Under the pieces are notes generated by a model. That model was not told where the DNA came from. It saw nothing but the letters and a program-made list of their open reading frames with translations, and ran no database searches. This document shows, piece by piece, positions 15,791 to 24,983 of a stretch of 64,000 nt of DNA. Position 1 is the stretch's first letter, and every line of letters begins with the position of its first letter. The translations under genes and the position numbers were made by a program. The DNA comes from an uncultured Spirochaetia bacterium (GTDB lineage: Bacteria > Spirochaetota > Spirochaetia > SZUA-6 > Bin103). Location of the stretch: contig CATQHW010000003.1 in the NCBI GenBank assembly GCA_958296075.1, positions 496,001 through 560,000 of the forward strand. The letters are read 5' to 3'.

Positions 15791-16867
15791 ATGAGTACGT
15801 CTAGTCCGATGGACGTCGGTCCACTGGTCGCCGCCGAAGCGCCCGCCGCCGCGGTGGAGCGGGAGGCCGAACGGCTGTTCACCGCCCTGATGCACGTCGA
15901 CTGCCGGCCGGGGACCCGCTGGACCCTGGAGCACTGCCGGGAGATCGCTCCGCTCACGTGGCAGATCAACCGGCTCAAGGAGCGCCGCAACGCGATCGTG
16001 CTGGCGCACTCCTACGTCGATGCGGAGATCGTATACGGGGTCGCCGACTTCAAGAGCGACTCCTACGCGCTGGCCCTGGAGGCGCGCAACAGCGACGCGG
16101 AGGTGATCGTCTTCGCCGGCGTGGTCTTCATGGCGGAGACCGCCAAGATACTCAAGCCGCGCGCGACCGTGCTGGTGCCGGACATCGCCTCCGGCTGCTC
16201 GCTGGCCGACTCCCTCACCGCCCCGGAGCTGCGGGCGCTCAAGGCCGAGCACCCGGGCGCCGCGGTCGTCTGCTACATCAACAGCTCGGCCGAGGTGAAG
16301 GCGGAAAGCGACGTCTGCGTCACCTCCGGCAACGCCCTCAGGATACTGGAGCGCCTGCCGGAGCGGCGCATCCTGTTCGTTCCCGACCGCATCATGGCCG
16401 CCAACCTGCAGCGCGACCTGCGCGCGCGCGGCAGCGACAAGCAGATATTCAGCTCCGCCGGCACCTGCCTGGTGCACGACCAGTTCACCGCCGCCGGGAT
16501 CGCCGAAGAGCGGGCGCGCTTTCCCGGTCTGTACGTGGTCAGCCATCCGGAATGCGCGCCGGAGGTCACCGCGGCCAGCGACTTCGTGGGCAGCACGCAG
16601 GCCATGATGGATCATGTGCGGGACACCGACGCCCCCTACTTCATGATGCTCACCGAGTGCGGGCTGGTCAGCCGCCTGCAGGCGGAGAACGCCGGCAAGC
16701 GCTTCATCGGCTCCTGCCGTCTGTGCCCGTACATGAAGCTCAACAGCCTGGCCAAGATCCGCGACGTGCTGGTCGATCCGGCGCCGGACCAGGTGATCGA
16801 AGTCGATGTCGAGGTTGCCCGCGCCGCCAAGGTGAGCATCGACCGCATGTTCGACTTGGCCGCCTGA
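15791..16867 (+). CDS. nadA: Quinolinate synthase
   Basis: NadA condenses iminoaspartate with dihydroxyacetone phosphate to give quinolinate, the second step of de novo NAD synthesis, and carries a 4Fe-4S cluster. The 358-residue chain has the three expected cysteine regions: Cys136 in ASGCSLAD, Cys255 in HPECAPE, and the CRLCP pair at 309 and 312. SAGTCLVHD is also typical. A TTG at 15773 is open in frame, but ATG 15791 gives the more usual N terminus. nadC and nadB follow at once, so the three genes form a full aspartate-to-NAMN operon. Confidence 0.95.
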   Translation: MSTSSPMDVGPLVAAEAPAAAVEREAERLFTALMHVDCRPGTRWTLEHCREIAPLTWQINRLKERRNAIVLAHSYVDAEIVYGVADFKSDSYALALEARNSDAEVIVFAGVVFMAETAKILKPRATVLVPDIASGCSLADSLTAPELRALKAEHPGAAVVCYINSSAEVKAESDVCVTSGNALRILERLPERRILFVPDRIMAANLQRDLRARGSDKQIFSSAGTCLVHDQFTAAGIAEERARFPGLYVVSHPECAPEVTAASDFVGSTQAMMDHVRDTDAPYFMMLTECGLVSRLQAENAGKRFIGSCRLCPYMKLNSLAKIRDVLVDPAPDQVIEVDVEVARAAKVSIDRMFDLAA

Positions 16868-16875
16868 GCGCCGGC

Positions 16876-17715
16876 ATGCTCAGCCGCCCCATCGTCGAGG
16901 CGGCCGTGGCCGCGGCGCTGCGGGAAGACTTGGCGTACGGCGATCTGACCACCGAAGCGGTCGTCGGCGCGGCGCGGCGCGGCCGCGCGCGCATCCTGGC
17001 GCGGGAGCCGCTCACCCTGTGCGGCACGCAGGTAGCCGCGCACGCCTTTTGGGCGGTCGATCCCGATCTGGCCATCGAGCTCGGCGGCGCCGAAGGCGAC
17101 TTGGTGACGCCGCCGAGCCAGGTCATGCTGGTCGCGGGCACCATCCGGTCGATCCTGGCCGCCGAGCGGGTGGCGCTCAACTTCCTGCAGCACCTGTCGG
17201 GAGTCGCCACCGTCACCGCCGCCTTCTGCGCGGCGGTCGCCGGCACCGGCGCCGCCGTCTGCGACACCCGCAAGACCACCCCCGGCCTGCGCGCGTTGGA
17301 GAAGCACGCCGTACGCTGCGGCGGCGGCCGCTCGCACCGCAGCACGCTCGCCGACTGCGCCCTGATCAAGGACAATCACATCGCCGCGGCCGGCGGCGTG
17401 GCGGCCGCCGTGCGGCGGGTGCGCGCGCGCGCGCCGCACGTGGCCCGCGTCGAGGTCGAGGTGGAGACGGTGGAGCAGCTCGCCGAGGCGTTGGACGCCG
17501 GGGCGGAGGTGATCCTGCTCGACAACATGCCGCCGGCGCAGGTACGCGCGGCCGTGCAGGCGGTCGCCGGCCGCGCCGTCACCGAGGCGTCCGGGTCGAT
17601 CCGCCTCGACAACGCTCGCGCCTACGCCGAAGCGGGGGTCGACGTGATCTCGACCAGCGCGCTGACCGGCGCGGTGCGGCGGGTCGACCTGAGCCTGGAG
17701 CTGGAAGCGGACTGA
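16876..17715 (+). CDS. nadC: Nicotinate-nucleotide pyrophosphorylase (carboxylating)
   Basis: NadC turns quinolinate and PRPP into nicotinate mononucleotide and CO2. The 279-residue protein shows the N-terminal REDLAYGDLT motif, the central NFLQHLSGVAT, the substrate-binding DTRKTTPGLR, GGGRSHR, LIKDNH, and the C-terminal EASGSI and DVISTSALT, all diagnostic for this family. ATG 16876 lies 8 bases after the nadA stop. The final base of its stop codon is the first base of the nadB start. Length matches the usual 275-290 residues. Confidence 0.96.
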   Translation: MLSRPIVEAAVAAALREDLAYGDLTTEAVVGAARRGRARILAREPLTLCGTQVAAHAFWAVDPDLAIELGGAEGDLVTPPSQVMLVAGTIRSILAAERVALNFLQHLSGVATVTAAFCAAVAGTGAAVCDTRKTTPGLRALEKHAVRCGGGRSHRSTLADCALIKDNHIAAAGGVAAAVRRVRARAPHVARVEVEVETVEQLAEALDAGAEVILLDNMPPAQVRAAVQAVAGRAVTEASGSIRLDNARAYAEAGVDVISTSALTGAVRRVDLSLELEAD

Positions 17716-19286
17716 TGCGTACGGTCCGCACCGATTGCCTGGTCATCGGGTGCGGCCTGGCCGGCGCCGGCTACGCCTACCAGAGCGCCAAGGCCGGTCT
17801 GGACTGCATCCTGCTGACGGGCGAGCCGAGCGCCGCCGAGTGCAACAGCGCGCGCGCTCAGGGCGGCATCGTCGATCCGGCGGTCGACCCGCGGTCGCTG
17901 CGCGACGACATCATGGCCGCCAGCGCCGGCGCCGCCAATCCGCGCGCGATCGACTTCATCGTCGAGCGTGGCGGCGCGGCGGTGCGCGAGCTGCTGGTGA
18001 AAGAGCTCGACGTCCCGTTCGAACGCGACCGCCGCGGCAAGCTGCGCATGACGCGCGAGGCCGCTCACTCGGCGGCGCGCATCCTGTTCGCCAAGGACCA
18101 GACCGGCAAGGCTATCGTGACCGCCCTGCACCGGGCGGTCGCCGCCTCGCCGCGCATCCACCTCGCCGCGCACACCGTGGCCGTCGACCTCCTGACGCTG
18201 TCGCACAGCTCGGCCGACCCGCTGCACAAGTACGAGCCGCTCACCTGTTTCGGCGCCTACGTGCTCGACGTCGCCTCCGGCGAGGTGTACGCGATCGTCG
18301 CCGCCAAGACGGTGCTGGCGACCGGCGGCCTCGGCCAGATCTACCTCTACTCGACCAATTTCCCGAGCGCCTACGGCCACGGGGTGGCGATGGGGTACCG
18401 CGTGGGCGCGCGGGTGATCGACCTGGAGTACGTGCAGTTCCACCCGACCGTGTTCGTCAGGAAGGACGCGGCGCCGTTTCTGATCAGCGAGGCGGTGCGC
18501 GGCGAGGGCGGCCATCTGGTGGACGCCGCCGGCCGGCGCTTCATGGAGGATCACCATCCCGACGGGTCGCTGGCGCCGCGCGACGTGATCGCCCGATCGA
18601 TCACGTTCGAGATGATCCGCACCGGCGCGCCCTCCGTGTTCATCGATCTCTCCGGCCTTGATCCGGCATACGTGACGGAGCGCTTCCCGACCATCTACCG
18701 GCACTGCCTGGATGCCGGTTTCGACATCACGCGCGAGCCGATCCCGGTGGTGCCGGCCGCCCACTACTCCTGCGGTGGCCTGCACACCGACCTGTACGGC
18801 CGCACCAACATCGTCAATCTGTCGGCGGTGGGAGAGGCGGCCTGCACCGGCTTCCACGGCGCCAACCGGCTGGCAAGCACGTCCTTGCTGGAGTGCGTGA
18901 CCATGGCGCGGGAAGCGGCGGCGGCGGCGGCTGAGGAACTTGCCCGCAGCCGTTTCGAGCCGCCGGAGGTGCGGCCGTGGGAGGGCCGCCGCGTGCAGGC
19001 CGACGAGGACCTGATCCGGCAGGACCTCAACCTGATCAAGGCGACCATGTGGAACTACGTCGGCCTGGTCCGCACCGGCCGGCGGCTGCAGCGCGCGCGG
19101 GACATGCTGCGCGAGCTGCACGCCCAGGTGGACGATTTCTACCGCGGCTACGCGGTCTCCAAGCCGCTGTTGAACCTGCGCAACGCGGTGCAGACCGCCT
19201 TGCTGGTCGTGTACGCTGCCTGCCACAACACGCGCAGCATCGGCTGCCACTACCGCGAGGACGGCCACGACCGCTGCGCCGACTAG
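17715..19286 (+). CDS. nadB: L-aspartate oxidase
   Basis: NadB is a flavoprotein that oxidises L-aspartate to iminoaspartate for NadA. The 523-residue chain begins with a FAD-binding strand (DCLVIGCGLAGAGYA), then SARAQGG, ATGGLGQIY, the substrate loop around EYVQFHPT, ISEAVRGEGG, and the C-terminal flavin contacts AHYSCGG and ANRLASTSLLE. The helical C-terminal domain is present. Start and stop positions place it in a 1-base overlap with nadC. It completes the operon needed for NAD made from aspartate. Confidence 0.95.
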   Translation: MRTVRTDCLVIGCGLAGAGYAYQSAKAGLDCILLTGEPSAAECNSARAQGGIVDPAVDPRSLRDDIMAASAGAANPRAIDFIVERGGAAVRELLVKELDVPFERDRRGKLRMTREAAHSAARILFAKDQTGKAIVTALHRAVAASPRIHLAAHTVAVDLLTLSHSSADPLHKYEPLTCFGAYVLDVASGEVYAIVAAKTVLATGGLGQIYLYSTNFPSAYGHGVAMGYRVGARVIDLEYVQFHPTVFVRKDAAPFLISEAVRGEGGHLVDAAGRRFMEDHHPDGSLAPRDVIARSITFEMIRTGAPSVFIDLSGLDPAYVTERFPTIYRHCLDAGFDITREPIPVVPAAHYSCGGLHTDLYGRTNIVNLSAVGEAACTGFHGANRLASTSLLECVTMAREAAAAAAEELARSRFEPPEVRPWEGRRVQADEDLIRQDLNLIKATMWNYVGLVRTGRRLQRARDMLRELHAQVDDFYRGYAVSKPLLNLRNAVQTALLVVYAACHNTRSIGCHYREDGHDRCAD

Positions 19287-19295
19287 GAAGGACGC

Positions 19296-20405
19296 ATGGC
19301 TACCCAGACCGCAGAACCGCTTGCCCGGGGCGCTTCCGCGCCGGCCGGCGCGCCGCGCGCGCTCACCCTGATCGACTGCGACGTGCATCCGTACGTGAAC
19401 GGCATCCACGAGATTACCCCCTATCTGCCGCGGCGGTGGCGGAGCTGGATCGAGCAGACCGGCTATCAGGGTCCGCCGCCTCCGGTCTACCCCAAGGTGT
19501 TCGAGCTGGCGTCGCGCCGCGACGCCTGGCCGCCGTCCGGCAAGCGTCCCGGCGGCGATCCGGCGTTCGCGGCCGAACAGCTTCTCGACGAGTGGTCGGT
19601 GGACATCGCCATCCTCAACAACCTGTACGCCCTGGGCAGCATCAAGAACCACCACTTGGCGCGGGAGCTGACCCCGGCGCTGAACCGCTGGCTGCAGGAC
19701 CGCTGGCTCGACGCGGACGACCGCTGGCGCGGCGCGCTGTGCGTGAATCCGGAGGATCCGGACGGCGCGCCGGCGGTGATCGAGGAGTTCGCCGGCGACG
19801 AGCGGTTCGTGCAGGTGCTGCTGCCGGTCCGCTCCAGCGCTCCGTACGGCCGGCCGCAGTTCCGGCCGATCTTCCGCGCCGCCGCCGCCGCCGGGCTGCC
19901 GGTCGGACTCCACTTCGGCGGCTCGCCGGCCAACCCGATCACGGCGTGCGGCTGGCCGTCGTTCTACATCGAAGACCACACCAGCATGTCGCAGGCGTTC
20001 GAGGCGCAGGTGCTGAGCCTGGTCTGCGAAGGGGTGTTCGACGAGATACCGGCCGCGCGCGTGATCCTGATCGAAGGCGGCTTCGGCTGGCTGCCGCCGC
20101 TGATGTGGCGGCTGGACAAGAATTACCGGGGTCTGCGCGACGAGGTGCCGTGGCTGCGCGACCTGCCCAGCCGCTACATCCGGCGCCACTTCCGGGCCAC
20201 CAGCCAGCCGATGGAGGAGCCGGAGGATTCCCGGCACCTGCTCTGGCTGTTCGACATGATCGGCGACGACGGCTTTCTCATGTTCGCAACCGACTACCCG
20301 CACTGGGATTTCGATTCGCCCGACCGGGCGCTGCCGCAGACGCTGCCGGCGGCGTTGCGTCGCCGCATCCTGGCGGGCAACGCGCAGGCGACCTATGGGT
20401 TCTGA
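19296..20405 (+). CDS. Amidohydrolase-family (AMDH2/ACMSD-like) metal enzyme
   Basis: A 369-residue TIM-barrel hydrolase or decarboxylase. The first strand carries DCDVHP, a D-x-H metal site near residue 26; a histidine lies in GLHFGGSP; and the C-terminal [13 protein letters not shown] holds the catalytic aspartate. It belongs to the amidohydrolase_2 group, which includes ACMSD-type decarboxylases and many aromatic-acid enzymes. The exact substrate is unknown. A good AGGAAGG site precedes ATG 19296, so it may be transcribed with nadB but is translated strongly on its own. Its end overlaps a Rieske protein gene by 11 bases, so the two probably work together. Confidence 0.8.
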   Translation: MATQTAEPLARGASAPAGAPRALTLIDCDVHPYVNGIHEITPYLPRRWRSWIEQTGYQGPPPPVYPKVFELASRRDAWPPSGKRPGGDPAFAAEQLLDEWSVDIAILNNLYALGSIKNHHLARELTPALNRWLQDRWLDADDRWRGALCVNPEDPDGAPAVIEEFAGDERFVQVLLPVRSSAPYGRPQFRPIFRAAAAAGLPVGLHFGGSPANPITACGWPSFYIEDHTSMSQAFEAQVLSLVCEGVFDEIPAARVILIEGGFGWLPPLMWRLDKNYRGLRDEVPWLRDLPSRYIRRHFRATSQPMEEPEDSRHLLWLFDMIGDDGFLMFATDYPHWDFDSPDRALPQTLPAALRRRILAGNAQATYGF

Positions 20406-20781
20406 GCCGGCCGACCCGGGCGAGCACGACCTGGGCCCGGTGACCGGCTACCCGCAGGGGGAGCCGGTGGCGGTCCGGGTAGGGCGCCGGCGGCTGGTCC
20501 TGATCCGGGACGGCGAGCAGGTATTCGCGCTGCGCGACGCCTGCCCGCATCAGGGCGCGGCGTTGTCGGCCGGCCGGGTCGTCTCGGCCTGCCGGCTGCG
20601 GTGGGAGGACCCGCGCTGGGTGCAGACCGACCTGCGCGCCGTGCAGTGCCCGTGGCACGGCTGGTCGTTCGGACTGCGCGACGGCCGCGCCCTGTTCGCC
20701 GGCGAGGACCCGGGCGCGCGCGTGCGCTCCTACCCCGCGCGGGTCGCCGGCGGGCGCGTGCGCGTGCGGGTGGAGCGGTGA
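20395..20781 (+). CDS. Small Rieske [2Fe-2S] ferredoxin-like protein
   Basis: A 128-residue soluble protein made of one Rieske domain. The two cluster-binding loops are clear: CPHQGA near residue 51 and CPWHGW near 85, giving two cysteines and two histidines. Proteins of this size act as electron carriers for oxygenases or as lone redox proteins. It is embedded between an amidohydrolase and a phosphoribosyltransferase with overlaps on both sides. No oxygenase subunit was found in the window, so its partner is unknown. Confidence 0.85.
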   Translation: MGSEPADPGEHDLGPVTGYPQGEPVAVRVGRRRLVLIRDGEQVFALRDACPHQGAALSAGRVVSACRLRWEDPRWVQTDLRAVQCPWHGWSFGLRDGRALFAGEDPGARVRSYPARVAGGRVRVRVER

Positions 20782-21263
20782 CCGAGGGCGTTACCGCGAT
20801 CGGCTTTCCCGAGCTGACCCGGCGGATGGCCGCGCTGGAGCTGCCGCCGGTCGACTTGGTGGTCGGCATCGGCCGCGGCGGCGTGATTCCGGCCGCGTTG
20901 GCCGCGCAGCGCCTGTCGTGCGACCTGCGGGTCATGGCGGTCCGCTTTCGCGACGACGCGCACCGGCCGGAGCGGGCGGAGCCGCTGGTCATCCCGCCCG
21001 CCTTCGACGTGGCCGGCCGGCGCGTGCTGCTGGTCGACGACGTCGCGCGCACCGGCGCCACGCTGCGCGCCGCGGCCGGCGCCTTGGCGAACGCCGCCGC
21101 CGTGCACACGCTGGTGGTGGCCGGCCGGGCCGACTACGCCCTGTTCCGGATCGACTCCTGCATCGCTTGGCCCTGGCAGGTCGACGGCGGCGGGCAGGCT
21201 GCCGTTCAGCCGTCCTGCGCGGGCGTCGGCTCCTCCGGCCGCGCCCGAAAGATCTGCACGTAA
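20778..21263 (+). CDS. Phosphoribosyltransferase-family protein
   Basis: A 161-residue type I phosphoribosyltransferase. The PRPP loop VLLVDDVARTGATL is well conserved, and an N-terminal VVGIGRGGVIPA loop supplies the first PRPP contact. The substrate hood is too short to tell purine from other bases; xanthine- or guanine-type enzymes are closest by memory. GTG 20778 overlaps the Rieske gene stop as GTGA. The last 58 bases overlap the convergent flippase gene, so the final 20 or so residues may be poorly conserved. Its operon place after NAD and amidohydrolase genes suggests salvage of a small heterocycle, which is inference. Confidence 0.75.
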   Translation: MTEGVTAIGFPELTRRMAALELPPVDLVVGIGRGGVIPAALAAQRLSCDLRVMAVRFRDDAHRPERAEPLVIPPAFDVAGRRVLLVDDVARTGATLRAAAGALANAAAVHTLVVAGRADYALFRIDSCIAWPWQVDGGGQAAVQPSCAGVGSSGRARKICT

Positions 21264-22828
21264 CGGAGCGCGGTAAGCACCAGGGTGACGCCGGCGCCGG
21301 CCAGCGTCACGCCGGCCCGGTCGCTCGCTGCCGCGGCCGCGAGCGCAGGGAGCGCCAGCAGTGATCCGATCAGGGCCTGCTGCGCGAGCGGCGCCAGCGC
21401 GTGCCGGAGCGTGAGGCGCGCCATCCTGAAAAGGTGCCAGACCAGCAGGAAGTAGCAGGAGGCGGCGAGTAGCGACGCCACCGCCACGGCGGCGTGTTGA
21501 TCGCCCAGGATCGCCCCGGCCAGCAGCCCCACGGTCAGGCTTGCCAGCGCGGCGGCCTGATAGAATGCGAACAGCGCCTGTTTGTTGAGCACGGAGAAAC
21601 CGTAGTGCAGCGGACCGGCGATCGCCTGCAGGAGCACGAAGGGCGTGATCAAGCGCGCGAACTCCCCGGCGACCCGCCACTGCGCTCCCAGCACGACGCC
21701 GAACAGCTCCGGCCCGGCGGCAGCGACGACCGCCAGCGGCGGAACGGCGACCGCCGTCATGAGGCGGTACACGCGGTAGATCAGCGCGCCCAGGGCGCCG
21801 TCGCGGTGCGCGGTCCGTACCTGCGATCCGAAGACGTCGGAGACCGAATACCCGATCAGCCCTATGGGCGCCAGACACATCCGGCGCGCCATCACGTAGA
21901 GGCCGGCGGCGGCGGCCCCGAACAGTGTCAGGAACAGCACCGCAGGAAGGTGCTCGGTCAGCTTCGTGACGATGCCGGCCGTCCCGCTGAACGCGGGAAA
22001 CCGCCAGTAGCGGCGCCCCAGACTCATCAACTCCCGCCGGCGGATGGCGCCCGGAGCAGCGCGGACCAGATCGGCCGGCAACCGGAGGATGGACGCCAGG
22101 GCGGTGATCTGGCCCGCCAGCCGGCCGCCGATGAGGCCAAGCGGTCCGAGCGGTGAGCCGCCGATCTGGCCAAAGCCGATCTGAACTGCGGCGCCCGCCG
22201 CCGACTGAATCACCGCGAAGCGCGCCAGGCGGGCGAGCGCGCGGCGGCGGACGGCGACCTGGTAGACGAGCTGCAGGACCGACGTGACCAGCACGCTGAG
22301 CGGCAGCAGCCACAGGTACGCGGTCAAGGCTGGCTCCTCGAGCAGCGCGGCGATCGGTCCGGCGAACACCGCCACGCCGAGCGCGGCGGCCGCGGACACG
22401 CCGAGCGCGGCGCAACAGGAGAGCAGCAGCAGATGCGCCGCGTCGCCGTCATCGTCGGGCAGGGGAATGGCTTGCTGGTAGCCCAGGCAGGCGATCACGC
22501 TGAGGACCGCGGCGCAGGCGGTGTACGCGCCCTGCACGCCGAAGTCGGCAGGCGCGTAGAGCCGGGTCAGGACCGGGGTCGCAGCCACCAGCAGCGCCTG
22601 ACTTACCGCGCTGCCGCTGGCGCGGGTAAAGAACGACCGCAGCAGGCGGTCGCGCGTCCAGCCCCGCGCGAGTCGCGCGAAGAACCCGGCCGGCCCCTCG
22701 GGCGAGCGGGAGCCGCCGCTCGTCAGCGGCCGCTCCGGCGTCGGGCGGCGTTGCGCCGCAGGGTCGCCGCGGCGCCGGCCGCCAGCAATGCGAGCAACGC
22801 GCCGATGAGTATCCACATGAGCATCCAC
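21206..22828 (-). CDS. Polysaccharide/lipid-linked oligosaccharide flippase
   Basis: A membrane protein of up to 540 residues with about twelve to fourteen hydrophobic helices. TPVLTRLYAPADFGVQGAY near residue 85 is typical of Wzx-type flippases of the MOP superfamily, which move lipid-linked sugars across the inner membrane. The open frame begins inside the end of the sulfatase gene. No ATG, GTG or TTG exists between the sulfatase stop and the first membrane helix, so the start must be a GTG at 22828 or 22816, giving about a 100-base overlap and probable translational coupling. The 3' end overlaps the convergent phosphoribosyltransferase gene. Confidence 0.83.
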   Translation of the reverse strand: MDAHVDTHRRVARIAGGRRRGDPAAQRRPTPERPLTSGGSRSPEGPAGFFARLARGWTRDRLLRSFFTRASGSAVSQALLVAATPVLTRLYAPADFGVQGAYTACAAVLSVIACLGYQQAIPLPDDDGDAAHLLLLSCCAALGVSAAAALGVAVFAGPIAALLEEPALTAYLWLLPLSVLVTSVLQLVYQVAVRRRALARLARFAVIQSAAGAAVQIGFGQIGGSPLGPLGLIGGRLAGQITALASILRLPADLVRAAPGAIRRRELMSLGRRYWRFPAFSGTAGIVTKLTEHLPAVLFLTLFGAAAAGLYVMARRMCLAPIGLIGYSVSDVFGSQVRTAHRDGALGALIYRVYRLMTAVAVPPLAVVAAAGPELFGVVLGAQWRVAGEFARLITPFVLLQAIAGPLHYGFSVLNKQALFAFYQAAALASLTVGLLAGAILGDQHAAVAVASLLAASCYFLLVWHLFRMARLTLRHALAPLAQQALIGSLLALPALAAAAASDRAGVTLAGAGVTLVLTALRYVQIFRARPEEPTPAQDG

Positions 22829-24696
22829 GGCGCACCCGCCGGGGCGGTGTCGGCCGGCGCCTGCTGAGGGTCACCTGCCGCCGGGCCGCTCGCGCTCTGC
22901 GCTTGCGGCGTCGCCGACGTCTGGCTCGGCTCGCTCACTCCCGCGGGATTGTGGACGCGGAGCTGTACTTGGTACGCCACGCCGTTGATCAGGCCGGACA
23001 GCGTGTGGCTGGTCATGGCATAGCTGCAGATATCGATGCCCCACCACGTGCTCCAGTCGGACTCCGGCGAGCTCATGAGCCGGAGCTCGTAGCGAGTGAT
23101 GCTCGTGTCGTGGGGATCGTCCCAGGCGAAGGTGATCGATCCGTCTCCCGCGGTGGCGGTGAGACCCGACGGCGGCGCCGGTGGCGATACGGCGCGGGTC
23201 GGCGTCAGGAGCTCGCCGGCTTCCGAGTCGGTCAGCCGCAGCGGCGGTTGTCCCGCGCCGCCGTTGCGCATGTAGATTTCCACTCGGCACTGCATCTCGA
23301 GCCGGTGGCGTTCGTACAGCTCGGGCCAGTAGAAGAAATCCGTGGAGTTCCAGGCGTTCCAGTCATTCCATAGTGCGGCAAGGCGCGCCGCCGTGTCGGG
23401 ATCCTCCGCCAGCCGGTCGCGCGTCTCTCCGGGGTCGGCGCGCAGGTCGAACAGCGCAGGCCGCTCCGCGAGGCGGTCCTTGACCAGTTTGGCGTCGGCC
23501 GTCCGCACCGCGTACCCGACGCCGGCGTTCTTGATCCGGTCGGTCGCCCAGAACAGCGCCTCGTGCGGAACGCCGGATGCTGCCCCGCGCATGAAGGGAT
23601 CCAGATTCACCCCGTCGAGCGGCGTGTCGGCGGCTGCCGCGGCGCCGGCCAGAGCCAGCGCGGTGGCGGCGATATCCAGGCTGATGACCATCGGCTCGAA
23701 GGTAGTTTCGCGGGGCCAGCGGGCCGGCCATGAGGCGGCGAAGGGCACGCGGATGCCGCCTTCGAACAGGCTGCCCTTGCCGTTCCGCAGCGGCCGGTTG
23801 TCCGCCCAGCCGGCTTCCGCCTCGGACGCGCCGCCGTTGTCGCTCAGGAAGAAGGTGAGTGTGTTTTCCCAGCGTCCGGCCGCCTGCAGCGCCGCCACGA
23901 TGCGGCCCACGTTGTGATCGAGGGAGTCGATCATCGCCAGGTATCTGCGCCGCTTCTCGTCATCGACGTGGCGATACTTGCGCACCGTCTCGGCGGGCGC
24001 CTGCAGCGGGACGTGCGGCGCGTTGTAGGAGAGGTACAGAAAGAACGGTTCCTCCCGGTCGGCGGCGACGAAGTCGATCGCCCGGTCGGTGAGGGCGTCG
24101 GTCAGGTAGCCGGAGAACCCGGAGGCGCCGCGGCCGTCGTTGAGCGGCAGCAGGTATTCATCGAGCGGGGATTCGGTGACGTCGACGCGGAAGTAGTCGT
24201 GACCGCCGCCGGTGAAGCCGTAGAAGTATTCGAACCCGCGGTTGAGTGGGTGGAACGCCGGCGCCGCGCCGAGATGCCATTTCCCCACCATGCCGGTGCG
24301 GTAGCCGGCCTCCCGGAGGTAGCCGGCGACGGTCGGTTCGTCCAACGGCAGCCCGTGGTGTTCGTCGAACGGGGCGTGGGTCAGGTTGATCTCCATGCCG
24401 AACCGCGACGGGTAACGGCCGGTCATGAGACCCGCGCGCGACGGAGAGCAGATCGGGTGCGCGACGTAACCGTTGCTGAATATGACCCCTGCGCGCGCGA
24501 GCCGGTCGATGTGGGGGGTCTCGATCTCCGCCGCGCCGTGAAAGCCGACGTCGCGGTATCCCAGGTCGTCCACCAGGATGACCAGGATGTTCGGCCGGTC
24601 ATCACCGACATGCTCCTGGGATGACGCCGGCCACCTGCCGGCCAGAAGATAGCCGCACGCCAGAACGAACGGCAGAACCACCCGGAGAACCGCCAT
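22723..24696 (-). CDS. Membrane-anchored sulfatase with fibronectin type III domain
   Basis: A 657-residue exported sulfatase. I start at ATG 24696 because a clean signal peptide follows (MAVLRVVLPFVLACGYLLAG) and the longer frame adds only low-quality sequence. RPNILVILVDDLGYRDVG supplies metal ligands, and CSPSR at residues 83-87 is the site for formylglycine formation. After the catalytic part comes a fibronectin type III-like domain (SGLTATAGDGSITFAWDD). A membrane helix and a short Arg-rich tail end the chain, so the enzyme is tethered outside the cytoplasmic membrane. It likely desulfates sugars or polysaccharide. It shares an operon with the flippase. The maturing enzyme is not in the window. 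Confidence 0.9.
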   Translation of the reverse strand: MAVLRVVLPFVLACGYLLAGRWPASSQEHVGDDRPNILVILVDDLGYRDVGFHGAAEIETPHIDRLARAGVIFSNGYVAHPICSPSRAGLMTGRYPSRFGMEINLTHAPFDEHHGLPLDEPTVAGYLREAGYRTGMVGKWHLGAAPAFHPLNRGFEYFYGFTGGGHDYFRVDVTESPLDEYLLPLNDGRGASGFSGYLTDALTDRAIDFVAADREEPFFLYLSYNAPHVPLQAPAETVRKYRHVDDEKRRRYLAMIDSLDHNVGRIVAALQAAGRWENTLTFFLSDNGGASEAEAGWADNRPLRNGKGSLFEGGIRVPFAASWPARWPRETTFEPMVISLDIAATALALAGAAAAADTPLDGVNLDPFMRGAASGVPHEALFWATDRIKNAGVGYAVRTADAKLVKDRLAERPALFDLRADPGETRDRLAEDPDTAARLAALWNDWNAWNSTDFFYWPELYERHRLEMQCRVEIYMRNGGAGQPPLRLTDSEAGELLTPTRAVSPPAPPSGLTATAGDGSITFAWDDPHDTSITRYELRLMSSPESDWSTWWGIDICSYAMTSHTLSGLINGVAYQVQLRVHNPAGVSEPSQTSATPQAQSASGPAAGDPQQAPADTAPAGAPWMLMWILIGALLALLAAGAAATLRRNAARRRSGR

Positions 24697-24820
24697 CGAC
24701 AGCGGTTCTCCGCGGGAGGCGCCGCCGCCCGGTGGGCGCGCGGGGGCGGCGTGGTCGCCTCCTCGCACTCGGGCACTCCTTACGCATCGGGTCGCGGCAC
24801 CGCCGCGCGTATCGGGTCGC

Positions 24821-24849
24821 ATGGTACCGTTGGCGCGCCGAACGGTCAA
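24821..24849 (-). promoter_or_regulatory. Predicted promoter of the sulfatase-flippase operon
   Basis: On the minus strand TTGACC (24849-24844) is followed by a 17-base spacer and TACCAT (24826-24821), five of six and four of six matches to the main sigma factor consensus. It lies about 125 bases upstream of the sulfatase start and faces away from an identical pair of hexamers on the other strand. Confidence 0.55.
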
Positions 24850-24892
24850 GGCACGGAACCGGCCGGACGCGCGGCTCGGATCGACGGCCTGC

Positions 24893-24921
24893 TTGACCGC
24901 GGATACCGGGCGGAGTACCAT
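24893..24921 (+). promoter_or_regulatory. Predicted promoter of the epimerase gene
   Basis: TTGACC (24893-24898), a 17-base spacer and TACCAT (24916-24921) read toward the epimerase gene 62 bases downstream. Both hexamers are the same as in the divergent promoter at 24821-24849. Confidence 0.55.
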
Positions 24922-24983
24922 GGCGGCGTGGCGCGGATTCGCCGCCGCGGTCGCCTCTTCTTCACCTCCGGACTCCCGCGCCG

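Noticed and set aside
17622-20303. 893-codon minus-strand open frame opposite nadB and the amidohydrolase gene
   Set aside because: It spans two real genes and a gap and has no domain pattern; a shadow of high GC content.
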